Made by a program: the position numbers and the translations under genes
In this document: in pieces, positions 41,149 to 49,321 of the stretch
How positions within the stretch are numbered: the first letter of the stretch is position 1
Layout of the letters: the number at the start of each line of letters is the position of its first letter
Notes under the pieces: model-generated
What the model was told of the DNA's origin: nothing
The model's database searches: none
The model's input: only the letters and a program-made list of their open reading frames with translations
Assembly (NCBI GenBank): GCA_050251735.1
Contig: JBFWMF010000002.1
Span: 1-64,000 of the forward strand
Origin: Desulfitobacterium sp050251735
GTDB taxonomy: Bacteria; Bacillota; Desulfitobacteriia; Desulfitobacteriales; Desulfitobacteriaceae
Length of the DNA stretch: 64,000 nt
Reading direction: 5' to 3'

Positions 41149-42612
41149 ATGATCTCACGGGTTCGTTGGAAAATATGTGTAGAGATAACTGAGGAAGAAT
41201 TACGTTGGCTTTGGTGCTCTTATAAGGGTAGAGACGGGAGCGCGGCATTTTCGGTTGAAAAGTTTGAGACGGTCCCTCTCCCTTCGGGGGTGACCGAGCG
41301 AGGTAAGGTTAAGCAACCAGAGGTGCTCCTGCTGATCGTCAATAGGTACCTAGAGGAACGAAGAGCTGAGTTCAGATTGCCACACCGACTACAACTACGG
41401 ATAGGCATGCCCCTTCAGAACCAATTTATTCGTGAGTATTCGCTCCCTTGGGTAAAAAAAAGTGATCGGAAGGGACTCATCAATTACTTAGCTGAAGAAG
41501 AGATCCCGATACCCAAAGAAGAATTGATTTTTGATTATTTGATTCGTGAACAAAGAAGTTCTCCCCCTCGCTTAAACGTGACTTTAGCGGGTATAAGGAA
41601 ATCAGACTTTTTTTCTCTTATATCCTGTTTTCAAGCTGAAGGTCTCGAAATTGAGCAAGTTAGCTTTTCTCAATCTGCCTGGGGAAATGCTCTCAAATTC
41701 AACCCCCAGGACAATACCCTTATTCTCCGTCAAGTAGCTGGTCAGATGTTTGTTATTTACTATAGGGGGAGTACTCCAGAGATGATTCGGAGCATATCTG
41801 CAGCTACTTATAGCTATGGGGAGGAAGAATGGGATAGTGAGCTTCATCGGATACTGCTTCATCTTTCCTTATATGACGAGCAAGTAGTGCTGCAAAGAAT
41901 CCTCTGTTGTCAAGGTAGTGAGACCGCTAAAGTGGGCAAACGAATCGGGGAATATCTGCGTCGTGTTCATGGACAAGAGCCGATTTTGCAAGAGGTGGAT
42001 GAAGCGTTCTATGCAGTATTTGACAAGGAACTGCTTCAAGCCATACCTTGCCCTGAGCCGGAAAAACTTCTAACTGCATTGGGAATAGCTCTTGATCAAG
42101 AGAAAAATACTCTAAATAATTTTTGGCGAGGGGAAAGGATTAAGAGAAAATCCTATCGAGTGAAGTCAATAGCTGTAGGGCTACTCTTGCTCGTCAATAT
42201 AGGCGGCTTGGGCATGCTGGTATCCTCACAATACACCTTAAACAGCATGCATAATGAAGCTGCCCAACTAAGTGAAATGAAGGCATCCGTAGCTTTAGCA
42301 GAAGAACAACAGAGAGAGCAAGAGGAAGCGTGGCAAAGGGTTAAAAACAAATCGACCTCTGTCGGTCAGGCAATGCAAGAATTATCATCTTTTAATCCAG
42401 CGGGAATTCAGCTTGAGCGGATGGAAATCAAAGGAGATACCCTACTGATGCAGGGAGTGGCTGCAGAATCGTTAGAAGTGCAAAAGGTATTTCAATATCT
42501 CGATGCTGGCGGATGGGGAAGTGTCGTGTTGAGCAACTATCATGTAGAAGAGCAAACCCTGGTGGAGCACATGCCTATTCAATTCACTTTAAAGGCCGTG
42601 CGCCATGAATAA
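41149..42612 (+). CDS. Fused PilM-PilN-like pilus assembly protein (GspL type)
   Basis: This 487-residue protein joins an actin-like PilM region (about 1-320, PHRLQLRIGMPLQNQFIREYS and GLINYLAEEEIPIPKEELIF) to a transmembrane helix (about 340-360, AVGLLLLVNIGGLGMLVSSQY). A coiled coil and a PilN-type C-terminal domain follow. Type II secretion GspL has the same order. In cluster 1 the two parts are separate genes. Conserved ATP-site residues of PilM are not obvious, so nucleotide binding may be lost. Confidence 0.78.
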   Translation: MISRVRWKICVEITEEELRWLWCSYKGRDGSAAFSVEKFETVPLPSGVTERGKVKQPEVLLLIVNRYLEERRAEFRLPHRLQLRIGMPLQNQFIREYSLPWVKKSDRKGLINYLAEEEIPIPKEELIFDYLIREQRSSPPRLNVTLAGIRKSDFFSLISCFQAEGLEIEQVSFSQSAWGNALKFNPQDNTLILRQVAGQMFVIYYRGSTPEMIRSISAATYSYGEEEWDSELHRILLHLSLYDEQVVLQRILCCQGSETAKVGKRIGEYLRRVHGQEPILQEVDEAFYAVFDKELLQAIPCPEPEKLLTALGIALDQEKNTLNNFWRGERIKRKSYRVKSIAVGLLLLVNIGGLGMLVSSQYTLNSMHNEAAQLSEMKASVALAEEQQREQEEAWQRVKNKSTSVGQAMQELSSFNPAGIQLERMEIKGDTLLMQGVAAESLEVQKVFQYLDAGGWGSVVLSNYHVEEQTLVEHMPIQFTLKAVRHE

Positions 42613-43117
42613 ACCTTGGGCAAGAAACATGAAACCGGCGAGAATGATACTTGAAATATCCCTTATCTGCCTATTGGTTGTGCTTTGTTTAATTAGTGGC
42701 AGGCTCTTGCTTAACTGGCTCGAATATCAGAGTGTTCTTGAAGAATCAGCTCCAGGTGAGTCCCCAGCTTCTGTTCAGAGTCCCGTCGAGAGATTAGCTG
42801 AAGATACCCCACGTCTGGAAGATTTATTGATGACTATCGATGAATGCGTAGAGATGTTCGGAACAGAGAATGTGAATGTCCGCTCCTATAATTTAGAGGA
42901 TATTCTTGAAGAAGGAACCAACGCATCCCTTCTCCATTCCGCATTAATTCGCTTTAAGCTTCAAGGAACCTGGCAGGGAATAGAGAAGGGGTTAGTTCGG
43001 GTTGAAAGTATTAGGGACGAAGCCATTTGGGTGGAGGAGGCCAGCTTAGGTAAGGGAGGAGGAGAAGTTCTCCTAAAGATTTATTTTGTAGAACCTGACA
43101 ACTTCTCTTCACCATAA
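42605..43117 (+). CDS. PilO/GspM-like membrane protein
   Basis: This 170-residue protein has an N-terminal transmembrane helix (about 15-38, ILEISLICLLVVLCLISGRLLL) and an acidic linker rich in Pro, Ser and Glu. A small C-terminal domain contains the helix-strand pattern SALIRFKLQGTWQGIEKGL. Size, topology, and position after the PilM-PilN fusion (8-base overlap) fit PilO or GspM. No sequence motif is diagnostic. Confidence 0.7.
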   Translation: MNKPWARNMKPARMILEISLICLLVVLCLISGRLLLNWLEYQSVLEESAPGESPASVQSPVERLAEDTPRLEDLLMTIDECVEMFGTENVNVRSYNLEDILEEGTNASLLHSALIRFKLQGTWQGIEKGLVRVESIRDEAIWVEEASLGKGGGEVLLKIYFVEPDNFSSP

Positions 43118-43140
43118 GATGGGAAAGAGGGGGTGTATCC

Positions 43141-43704
43141 GTGGAAGAGTATGTGATTCAACCGGGAGATACCTTTTACCGACTTGCGCAGAGATGGGGA
43201 GGTACCTGTGCGGAATGGCAGGTAGCCAATCCGGGTTTAAATCCAGACTACCTGCAAATTGGTCAGAAAGTATACCTGCCAAGAATGACGAATCCCAGAG
43301 GTAACGAACAATATGCCATGATTACTCCACAGCAAGGGATCGAATATGCGGGGGATCATTTAGATGATGTTGAAATGGAGATCGAAGGAGTAAAATTCAG
43401 GGTTAAACGGATCGGCGAAAGTAAAATCCCTCATGAAATACATCTCATGGTACCAAGAACAGAAATTCGCAAGGTTCAGCCTTACGGTGTTAATGGGCCT
43501 TGTGAAGTCCAGATTATGCTTAGCAATGTGAATATCATCCACTCTCCACGCTTAATGAGCGATCCACCTCGGACGATGTCCTCAAATGACGGTGGAATAA
43601 ACCAAGGGAGTCAAGTGAATAATCGTCCAAGCAATGCTACTCCTGAACTTTCTCAAATCAGCGAACTTCACTCAGATATTCGTCCTGAGCAGTCTGGTTT
43701 GTGA
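43141..43704 (+). CDS. LysM domain protein closing the second pilus cluster
   Basis: This 187-residue protein begins with a LysM domain (about 3-48, YVIQPGDTFYRLAQRWGGTC and LNPDYLQIGQKVYLP). A conserved-looking beta-rich region of unknown type follows (about 60-140), then a Ser/Asn-rich tail. There is no signal peptide at the GTG 43141 start, so it may be exported another way or act in the cytoplasm or spore. LysM binds peptidoglycan or chitin-like glycans. The start is placed behind an AAAGAGGGGG ribosome site. Confidence 0.8.
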   Translation: MEEYVIQPGDTFYRLAQRWGGTCAEWQVANPGLNPDYLQIGQKVYLPRMTNPRGNEQYAMITPQQGIEYAGDHLDDVEMEIEGVKFRVKRIGESKIPHEIHLMVPRTEIRKVQPYGVNGPCEVQIMLSNVNIIHSPRLMSDPPRTMSSNDGGINQGSQVNNRPSNATPELSQISELHSDIRPEQSGL

Positions 43705-43759
43705 TGAGAGCAAGCCAAGTAAGCCAAATAAGCCAAATTTCAGGAAATCCTCGAAGATT

Positions 43760-43780
43760 AGAGCCGCGGCTCTATTTTTT
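43760..43780 (+). terminator. Terminator of the second pilus cluster
   Basis: AGAGCC-GC-GGCTCT (43760-43773) is followed by ATTTTTT and more T residues. The hairpin is short but GC-rich, with a strong T tract. Confidence 0.85.
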
Positions 43781-43802
43781 TTATACTGTCAGAAAGTATA
43801 AC
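43781..43802. promoter_or_regulatory. Palindromic element TTATACT-N7-AGTATAA, copy 1
   Basis: TTATACT (43781-43787) and AGTATAA (43795-43801) are perfectly inverted. The sequence from the second half of the spacer to the end, AGAAAGTATAAC, recurs exactly upstream of the asp23 gene at 55827-55838. A second dyad, GAAAGTAT with ATACTTTC, overlaps it (43792-43817). It lies about 180 bp before aroQ. Confidence 0.55.
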
Positions 43803-43900
43803 TACGTTGCATACTTTCCTCCTGCATAAGGGCAACCAGCTACTTCGCTTTTTACGAGGGTGCGCATTAAAGGCACAGCGAAGCAGGGTTTTCTTTAACA

Positions 43901-43932
43901 TTTCCTCCATTCTACTAGTCGAATGGAGGAAA
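43901..43932. repeat. 12-bp perfect inverted repeat before aroQ
   Basis: TTTCCTCCATTC (43901-43912) and GAATGGAGGAAA (43921-43932) form a perfect stem with an eight-base loop, about 50 bases before the aroQ start. No T tract follows, so it is a poor terminator. It could be an operator or an RNA element; the 5' arm carries CCTCC, a possible anti-ribosome site. Confidence 0.55.
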
Positions 43933-43981
43933 TTATGGTAAGATTTTGGGGTAAATGGCGTGATTTAAGGATGTGAAGGTC

Positions 43982-44422
43982 ATGGGAAAGCTTTGGGTGC
44001 TACATGGCCCCAATATGAATTTGTTAGGCAGTCGAGAACCAGACAAGTATGGGACGCAAACTTTAGAGGACATAAATCAGGACTTGATCCAGAGGGCTGA
44101 AACTGCCGGTATTCCGATTCAAGTAGCTCAAACCAACTTTGAAGGGGAAATCATCCAATGGATCCATAGCATGGGTCCTGAAGATTTCTTAATTATTAAT
44201 CCTGGGGCATGGACACATTATAGCTACGCAATTCGCGATGCGATTGCTAGCGTTCAGGTGCCTACGATCGAGGTTCACCTGTCTAATATTCATGCTCGTG
44301 AAGAGTTTCGGAAAACCTCTGTCATCGCTCCGGTCTGTCGAGGACAAATCTCGGGCCTAGGAGGAAAAAGCTACAGTTTAGCTATGCAATATGCGCTTGA
44401 CCTCTTGACACAGCAGGCTTAG
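43982..44422 (+). CDS. aroQ: 3-dehydroquinate dehydratase, type II
   Basis: This 146-residue enzyme removes water from 3-dehydroquinate. It shows the type II signature LHGPNMNLLGSREPDKYG near the N-terminus, with the catalytic Tyr on the flexible loop. NPGAWTHYSYAIRDAI and EVHLSNIHAREEFRKTSV carry the His and Asn of the active site. The dodecameric type is usual in Firmicutes. ATG 43982 is chosen because a GTG three codons upstream is too close to the AAGGATG ribosome site. It precedes efp, as yqhS does in Bacillus. Confidence 0.95.
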   Translation: MGKLWVLHGPNMNLLGSREPDKYGTQTLEDINQDLIQRAETAGIPIQVAQTNFEGEIIQWIHSMGPEDFLIINPGAWTHYSYAIRDAIASVQVPTIEVHLSNIHAREEFRKTSVIAPVCRGQISGLGGKSYSLAMQYALDLLTQQA

Positions 44423-44434
44423 CTGGTTCATTAT

Positions 44435-44549
44435 ATAGGAGACTTGCTTGTTCACAAGCCTAGTCGAGTTATCCACTGAGAGGATATAGGAGACTTGCTT
44501 GTTCACAAGCCTAGTCGAGTTATCCACTGCGTGGACATAGGAGACTTGC
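44435..44549 (+). repeat. 51-bp tandem repeat, two full copies and a partial third, each with a hairpin
   Basis: ATAGGAGACTTGC starts at 44435, 44486 and 44537, a period of exactly 51 bases. The first two copies are almost identical over their whole length; the third diverges after 13 bases. Each complete unit contains GCTTGT-TC-ACAAGC with flanking GACT and AGTC, a stem-loop. It fills the space between aroQ and efp. Confidence 0.85.
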
Positions 44550-44575
44550 ATACTCAATTCGTCAGAGTTTTTTCT

Positions 44576-44611
44576 TATCCAAGTAAAATCCTATCCAAGT
44601 AAAATCCTATC
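44576..44611 (+). repeat. 16-bp direct repeat before efp
   Basis: TATCCAAGTAAAATCC occurs twice in tandem (44576-44591, 44592-44607) and is followed by a third start TATC. It lies about 55 bases before the efp start codon. Confidence 0.8.
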
Positions 44612-44662
44612 AACCGGGACAAGCTAATAATAAATATTAATTGATATTTAGGGGGATATATT

Positions 44663-45220
44663 ATGATTTCATCCAATGAGTTCAAGACTGGCGTTACAAT
44701 TGAAGTGGATAATGATGTGTATACAATTGTTGAATTCCAACATGTTAAGCCCGGAAAAGGCGCAGCTTTTGTAAGAACAAAGTTAAAGAATGTGAAGACG
44801 GGTGGAATCGTAGAGCGGAAGTTTAATGCGGGTGAAAAAGTGCCTAAGGCACATGTGGAGCGTCGGGAGATGCAATACTTGTATAAAGATGGCGACTTTT
44901 ATGCGGTAATGGATAATGAAAGCTACGAGCAAACCTCCTTAACTGATGCTCAAATTGGTGACGGGGTAAAATACCTGAAAGAGAATATGAATCTGGGTGT
45001 GCTTTTCTTTAATGGTGCTGTCATCGGCGTCGATCTTCCTAATACGGTTGTGCTTGAAGTTGCTCATACGGAGCCCGGTGTTCGCGGCGATACGGCAACT
45101 GGCGGATCTAAGCCTGCTACATTAGAGACAGGTGCAGTGGTTCAAGTGCCTTTCTTTGTTAACGAAGGCGAAAAGCTGATTATCGATACTCGAACCGGTA
45201 ACTATGTTCAAAGGGCATAA
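44663..45220 (+). CDS. efp: Elongation factor P
   Basis: This 185-residue translation factor rescues ribosomes stalled on proline runs. It has the three beta-barrel domains: KOW-like (about 1-63), central OB (about 65-125) and C-terminal OB with the final FVNEGEKLIIDTRTGNYVQRA-type signature. The loop tip HVKPGKGAAFVR carries Lys32, the residue modified in other EF-P proteins. GGGGGA precedes ATG 44663. The repeats upstream may hold its promoter. Confidence 0.97.
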   Translation: MISSNEFKTGVTIEVDNDVYTIVEFQHVKPGKGAAFVRTKLKNVKTGGIVERKFNAGEKVPKAHVERREMQYLYKDGDFYAVMDNESYEQTSLTDAQIGDGVKYLKENMNLGVLFFNGAVIGVDLPNTVVLEVAHTEPGVRGDTATGGSKPATLETGAVVQVPFFVNEGEKLIIDTRTGNYVQRA

Positions 45221-45239
45221 ATAGTATTTAGAATTATAA

Positions 45240-45297
45240 CTCCTCCTTTCGGGAAACCTTTTGTTAGAAAAGGTCTACCGGAGGAGGTTTTTTATTT
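45240..45297 (+). terminator. Terminator whose 3' arm contains the rnj ribosome binding site
   Basis: CTCCTCC (45240-45246) pairs with GGAGGAG (45280-45286), and an inner ACCTTTT (45256-45262) pairs with AAAAGGT (45268-45274). T-rich sequence follows (45288-45298). The GGAGGAGG ribosome site of rnj is in the 3' arm, so the same fold would end efp transcripts and hide the rnj start on read-through RNA. Confidence 0.75.
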
Positions 45298-45298
45298 T

Positions 45299-46957
45299 AT
45301 GAAATTAAGTGTCATTCCCCTAGGGGGAACAGGTGAGATTGGCAAGAATCTTTTGGTTTTTGAATATGGTGACTCCATAATCGTCATTGATGGTGGAGTT
45401 AAGTTCCCTGATGATGAGTTATTGGGGATTGACCTAGTGATACCGGATATTACCTATCTGGAAAAACACAAGCATAAAATTCTTGGAATATTTATTACCC
45501 ACGGACATGAAGATCATATTGGTGGACTGCCGTTTATCCTACCCAAATTACAGGTTCCGGTCTTTGGCACGAAGTTAACACTAGGCTTGGTGAAGGCGAA
45601 GCTAAGAGAACGGGGAGGGTATCCCGAAGATAAATTTAGAGTCATCAATCCCGGTGAACCGATTAAAGCCGGCGACTTCGAAGTAGAGGCCTTTCGGGTC
45701 ACTCATAGTATCCCGGATGCTGTGGGTTATGGTATATTGACTCCTGTCGGCCGTGTCATTTATACGGGGGACTTTAAAGTGGACTACACCCCTATTGATG
45801 GTCAAGAAATGGATCTAGGGAAGCTATCTGCCTGGGGCCAAGAAGGTGTGCTAGCGTTGCTCTGTGATTCGACGAATGCTGAGCGCAGCGGCTCGACCAT
45901 TTCGGAGAAGGTCGTCGGAAAGACTCTCATGGACGCATTCTCCAGGGCAGAAGGGAAAATTATCATGGCTACCTTTGCTTCCAACGTTCACCGGATCCAG
46001 CAGGCCATTGAAGCCGCAGCCATTTTGAAACGAAAAATATGTGTGGTTGGTCGGAGCATGGAGGCGGTGGTAGCCACGGCGCGAGATTTAGGTTATCTGC
46101 ATCTTCCTGATCCGGAAATATTGATTGATGCCAGCGATGTTAATGAGATTGCTCCTTCCCGTTTACTCATCTTAACAACAGGCAGTCAGGGTGAACCGCT
46201 AGCAGCACTGACGCGGATGGCCACTGGAAGTCATCGTCAGGTGAATGTTACACAAGGAGATACTGTGGTGATTTCGGCAACACCTGTTCCGGGAAATGAA
46301 AAACTTATTGGCAGGACCATCAATCACCTTTTCCAAATTGGCGCGGATGTGATCACAAAGGATATGGGTTTGGTACATGTTTCAGGTCATGCCAACCAAG
46401 AGGAGATTAAACTAGTTATCCGCTTAACACGACCCAAATTCTTAATTCCTCATCACGGTGAAGTGCGTCATCAGGCGGCATTTCGTAAGATCGGCAATCT
46501 AATGGGCTATGATGACAAAAAGATTGCCTTGACTCAGCTTGGATCTCGAGTATTGCTTGATATAGGGACGATGGAGCTGGCAGATCGTGTCGAATCGGGA
46601 AGTGTTTTTGTGGATGGACTGGGCATCGGCGATGTTGGGCAGATCGTCTTGAGAGATCGTCAACAGCTCTCTCAAGATGGGGTGGTTGTCGTGGTGGCAG
46701 CACTCAGCAAAGGATCGCCGACCACCTTGGTATCGGGGCCTGATATTATCTCTCGTGGTTTTACCTTTATGAAGGAAGCCGAAGAGTTAGTGGAGGGGGC
46801 TAAGAAAATTGTGGTAGCCAGTATTGAGACCCAGATTGGCAGAGAGCGCTGGGAATGGGGGGTGCTTCGAGGGGGTATCCATGAATCCCTTAGTCAATAC
46901 CTCTGGGATAGAACCCGCAGGAGACCCATGATTTTGCCTGTTCTGCTTCAGTTTTAA
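45299..46957 (+). CDS. rnj: Ribonuclease J
   Basis: This 552-residue metallo-beta-lactamase/beta-CASP nuclease has endonuclease and 5' exonuclease activity in RNA decay and rRNA maturation. The metal motif THGHEDHIGG (His68, His70, Asp72, His73) is complete. The beta-CASP motifs include the LLCDSTNAERSG region and the C-terminal ISGHANQEEIK-like VSGHANQEEIK. Length matches RNase J1/J2. ATG 45299 lies 11 bases after GGAGGAGG within a hairpin. Insertion of rnj between efp and spoIIIAA differs from the Bacillus order. Confidence 0.95.
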   Translation: MKLSVIPLGGTGEIGKNLLVFEYGDSIIVIDGGVKFPDDELLGIDLVIPDITYLEKHKHKILGIFITHGHEDHIGGLPFILPKLQVPVFGTKLTLGLVKAKLRERGGYPEDKFRVINPGEPIKAGDFEVEAFRVTHSIPDAVGYGILTPVGRVIYTGDFKVDYTPIDGQEMDLGKLSAWGQEGVLALLCDSTNAERSGSTISEKVVGKTLMDAFSRAEGKIIMATFASNVHRIQQAIEAAAILKRKICVVGRSMEAVVATARDLGYLHLPDPEILIDASDVNEIAPSRLLILTTGSQGEPLAALTRMATGSHRQVNVTQGDTVVISATPVPGNEKLIGRTINHLFQIGADVITKDMGLVHVSGHANQEEIKLVIRLTRPKFLIPHHGEVRHQAAFRKIGNLMGYDDKKIALTQLGSRVLLDIGTMELADRVESGSVFVDGLGIGDVGQIVLRDRQQLSQDGVVVVVAALSKGSPTTLVSGPDIISRGFTFMKEAEELVEGAKKIVVASIETQIGRERWEWGVLRGGIHESLSQYLWDRTRRRPMILPVLLQF

Positions 46958-46969
46958 CCTCTGCATACA

Positions 46970-47017
46970 AAAGAGATTGGATTGTCCTGAAAGGAGGTCA
47001 TCTAATCTCTTTTTTGT
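46970..47017 (+). terminator. Terminator after rnj
   Basis: AAAGAGATTGGAT (46970-46982) pairs with ATCTAATCTCTTT (47000-47012), with one wobble, and a T-rich tract follows. The loop contains AAAGGAGG, which is not spaced for any start. Confidence 0.85.
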
Positions 47018-47184
47018 TGTCTAATTTTAGGCTGGTTAAGTTCTTTGAAAAACTTGGTTGCGCATGTCTAAAAACCTGCCTTCGGACATACCTTTTTACA
47101 AAGGGGGACAACGCCGTGTCGCTGCATTATACATTTCATCCCATCAACTCTAATCCAGAGCCAAAACGCCAAGGGAAAGGGACT

Positions 47185-48168
47185 GTGAGTCAGACTCAGG
47201 ATAACCTCAGCCGCTGGCTTGGTGAAAAGCTGGCTAATATTCTGTTGCAGGTTCAAGGAATAACATTCAAGGACATTGAAGAAATCCGGTTGCGCATAGA
47301 TAGACCTTTTTTACTCCTAGGTAATCATAAAGAAGTTTTCATTGATGAACAGGGAAGGGCGGTTCCGCCGGAAAAGGGATATCGAATTCGGCGGGAAGAT
47401 ATTTTACAGGCCTTAGAGCGCATGACTCAAAGCTCTCTCTATGCTGCCGAAGAAGAGATGAAACAGGGATTTATTACCTTGCCCGGAGGTCATCGGGTCG
47501 GAATCACAGGTGAGGCTATTCTAAAGCAAGGCCAAGTCCAAACCTTAAAGCATATTTCAGCATTAAATATTCGAGTAGCTAAGGCCGTCGAAGGAGAGGC
47601 GGAACATATCCTGCCGAAGCTTCTCAGTAGAGAAGGATCACTGTACCATACCTTAATTCTTTCACCTCCAAGGGCAGGCAAAACCACCCTTCTCAGAGAT
47701 CTAATCCGAAAGATTAGCGACGGTAGTCCCGCTCTCCATACTCGGGGACAGACGGTGGGAGTGGTGGATGAGCGAAGAGAGCTTGCTGGTATGTGGCAGG
47801 GTATTCCTGCTTATGATCTAGGCTATCGCACCGATATTCTCGATGGCTGCCCCAAACGCATGGGAATCAATATGCTGATTCGCTCGATGTCTCCCCAAGT
47901 GATTGCTGTCGATGAATTGGGACATCCGGAAGATGTGGAGGCGGTGCTGGACGCTTTGCGAACAGGTGTGAAAATTTTAAGTACCGCTCACGCTTCAAAT
48001 CTAGAAGAAGCGTTAAGCCGTCCTACCTTAAGGGTGTTGTTTGAAGCAGGAGTCTTCGAGCGGGTCGTGGTCCTCAGTCGCCGCCTTGGACCTGGAACGG
48101 TGGAAGAGGTTATCGTTTTACATCAAGAGCAGGGATTTACATCAAGAGCAGGAATGCCATCGGGGTAA
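47185..48168 (+). CDS. spoIIIAA: Stage III sporulation protein AA
   Basis: This 327-residue secretion-type ATPase of the sporulation feeding-tube/SpoIIIA-SpoIIQ channel resembles type II/IV secretion ATPases. Walker A is PPRAGKTTLLRD, and the DERREL and VDELGHPEDVEAVLDAL segments carry Walker B-like residues. It begins with the usual EEIRLRIDRP near residue 32. GTG 47185 is favoured because it gives the Bacillus-like N-terminus; GTG 47116 behind AAGGGGGA is the alternative. It starts the eight-gene spoIIIA operon, which is normally transcribed by sigma-E in the mother cell. Confidence 0.93.
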   Translation: MSQTQDNLSRWLGEKLANILLQVQGITFKDIEEIRLRIDRPFLLLGNHKEVFIDEQGRAVPPEKGYRIRREDILQALERMTQSSLYAAEEEMKQGFITLPGGHRVGITGEAILKQGQVQTLKHISALNIRVAKAVEGEAEHILPKLLSREGSLYHTLILSPPRAGKTTLLRDLIRKISDGSPALHTRGQTVGVVDERRELAGMWQGIPAYDLGYRTDILDGCPKRMGINMLIRSMSPQVIAVDELGHPEDVEAVLDALRTGVKILSTAHASNLEEALSRPTLRVLFEAGVFERVVVLSRRLGPGTVEEVIVLHQEQGFTSRAGMPSG

Positions 48169-48187
48169 AGTAAGGGAGGGATAATCT

Positions 48188-48697
48188 GTGATTTGGGCTG
48201 GAGCCTTCTTATTGATTATAGGCTGCGGATGTCTTGGACTCTACCGAGCTGCACGCATTCGCAAGCGACCGGCGGAGTTAAGGGAGTGTCTGACCGCCCT
48301 TGCCCTTCTCGATACTGAAATATATTGGGGAAGTACACCTTTGCCAGAGGCCTTTGCGATTTTAAGGGAACGAACGGATGGGGTATGGTCGGTTTTTTTT
48401 GCAGAACTCTCCGAGCGGCTGCAAAAGGGTGAGGGAGCCAATTCCGCATGGAATGCTACCATCGACCATCAGATGCCTCGCTTTTGCCTAAAGTTCGGAG
48501 ATTGGCAGGTGATCAAAGACGTCGGTAAAGGTCTGGGACGATCGGATCGCCAAGAGCAGCATAAGCACATTGAGCTTGTGAAACAGCAGATTTCTTTAGT
48601 TAAGGAACAGGCAACCCAAAGCTCTGAGAAACAAGCCCACATGTGGTCCTATCTCGGATTCTTGGGTGGAATCGCTGGCGTTCTCTTCTTAATTTGA
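48188..48697 (+). CDS. spoIIIAB: Stage III sporulation protein AB
   Basis: This 169-residue protein has an N-terminal transmembrane helix (about 1-20), a cytoplasmic helical region, and a C-terminal hydrophobic segment (about 150-169). It resembles GspF-type platform domains. The family patterns LRECLTALALLDTEIYWGSTPLPEAF and LSERLQKGEGA are present. Start GTG 48188 has GGGAGGG upstream. It should act with SpoIIIAA in the mother-cell membrane. Confidence 0.92.
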   Translation: MIWAGAFLLIIGCGCLGLYRAARIRKRPAELRECLTALALLDTEIYWGSTPLPEAFAILRERTDGVWSVFFAELSERLQKGEGANSAWNATIDHQMPRFCLKFGDWQVIKDVGKGLGRSDRQEQHKHIELVKQQISLVKEQATQSSEKQAHMWSYLGFLGGIAGVLFLI

Positions 48698-48715
48698 GCA
48701 GATGGAGTGGATAGT

Positions 48716-48913
48716 ATGGATTTTTATATGGTCATGAAAATCGCGGGAATCGGACTCCTCGTGGGAGTTCTTGTTATGGTCCTCGAGCAGGCCAATCGCA
48801 AAGACATCGCTCAACTCACAGTTTTGGCAGGGGTCGTTGTCGTCCTTTATATCGTTGTTCAGGCCGTGGCCGACCTGTTTAACCTTGTACGCAGTGTATT
48901 TCAGATCTATTAG
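48716..48913 (+). CDS. spoIIIAC: Stage III sporulation protein AC
   Basis: This 65-residue membrane protein has two hydrophobic helices (about 8-28 and 35-55, MKIAGIGLLVGVLVMVLEQ and LTVLAGVVVVLYIVVQAV). It closely matches SpoIIIAC. ATG 48716 lies behind GGAGTG; the GTG three codons upstream overlaps that site and is not preferred. It lies between AB and AD as expected. Confidence 0.93.
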   Translation: MDFYMVMKIAGIGLLVGVLVMVLEQANRKDIAQLTVLAGVVVVLYIVVQAVADLFNLVRSVFQIY

Positions 48914-48925
48914 GGAGGTCTGAAT

Positions 48926-49312
48926 GTGGAAATATGGCAAATCGTAGGAATTGCTTTAGTAGCCGCCATTCTCGGGGTTGTACTCAAACAGGTGCGAAGA
49001 GAAATTGCCCTCCAGCTATCCATATTAACTGGAGTCATCATCTTCACCCTGATCCTAGACAAAATAAAAATTATCATCGACTTGCTACAGAATTTGGCTG
49101 ATCAGGCAAATATCAGCTCCTATTACTTAATAATTGTCCTGAAGATTGTCGGGGTCGCCTACCTAGCTGAATTCGGTGCCGATATTTGCCGGGATGCGGA
49201 TGAAAAAGCTCTGGCGACAAAAATTGAGATCGCCGCTAAAGTGGGGGTTTTAGTTCTGGCGATTCCGATTATCGTAGCGATACTGGAGTCTATTATGCGA
49301 CTCTTGCCGTGA
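48926..49312 (+). CDS. spoIIIAD: Stage III sporulation protein AD
   Basis: This 128-residue membrane protein has about four hydrophobic helices. It matches SpoIIIAD: IVGIALVAAILGVVLKQVRRE, then GVAYLAEFGADICRDADEKALATKIE. The latter is shared with the SpoIIIAC/AD family. Start GTG 48926 follows GGGAGG. Its role is structural, in the SpoIIIA complex. Confidence 0.93.
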   Translation: MEIWQIVGIALVAAILGVVLKQVRREIALQLSILTGVIIFTLILDKIKIIIDLLQNLADQANISSYYLIIVLKIVGVAYLAEFGADICRDADEKALATKIEIAAKVGVLVLAIPIIVAILESIMRLLP

Positions 49313-49321
49313 GGTGAAAAA

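Noticed and set aside
44435..44549. CRISPR array
   Set aside because: The 51-base units are direct tandem copies without variable spacers, and no cas gene is near.
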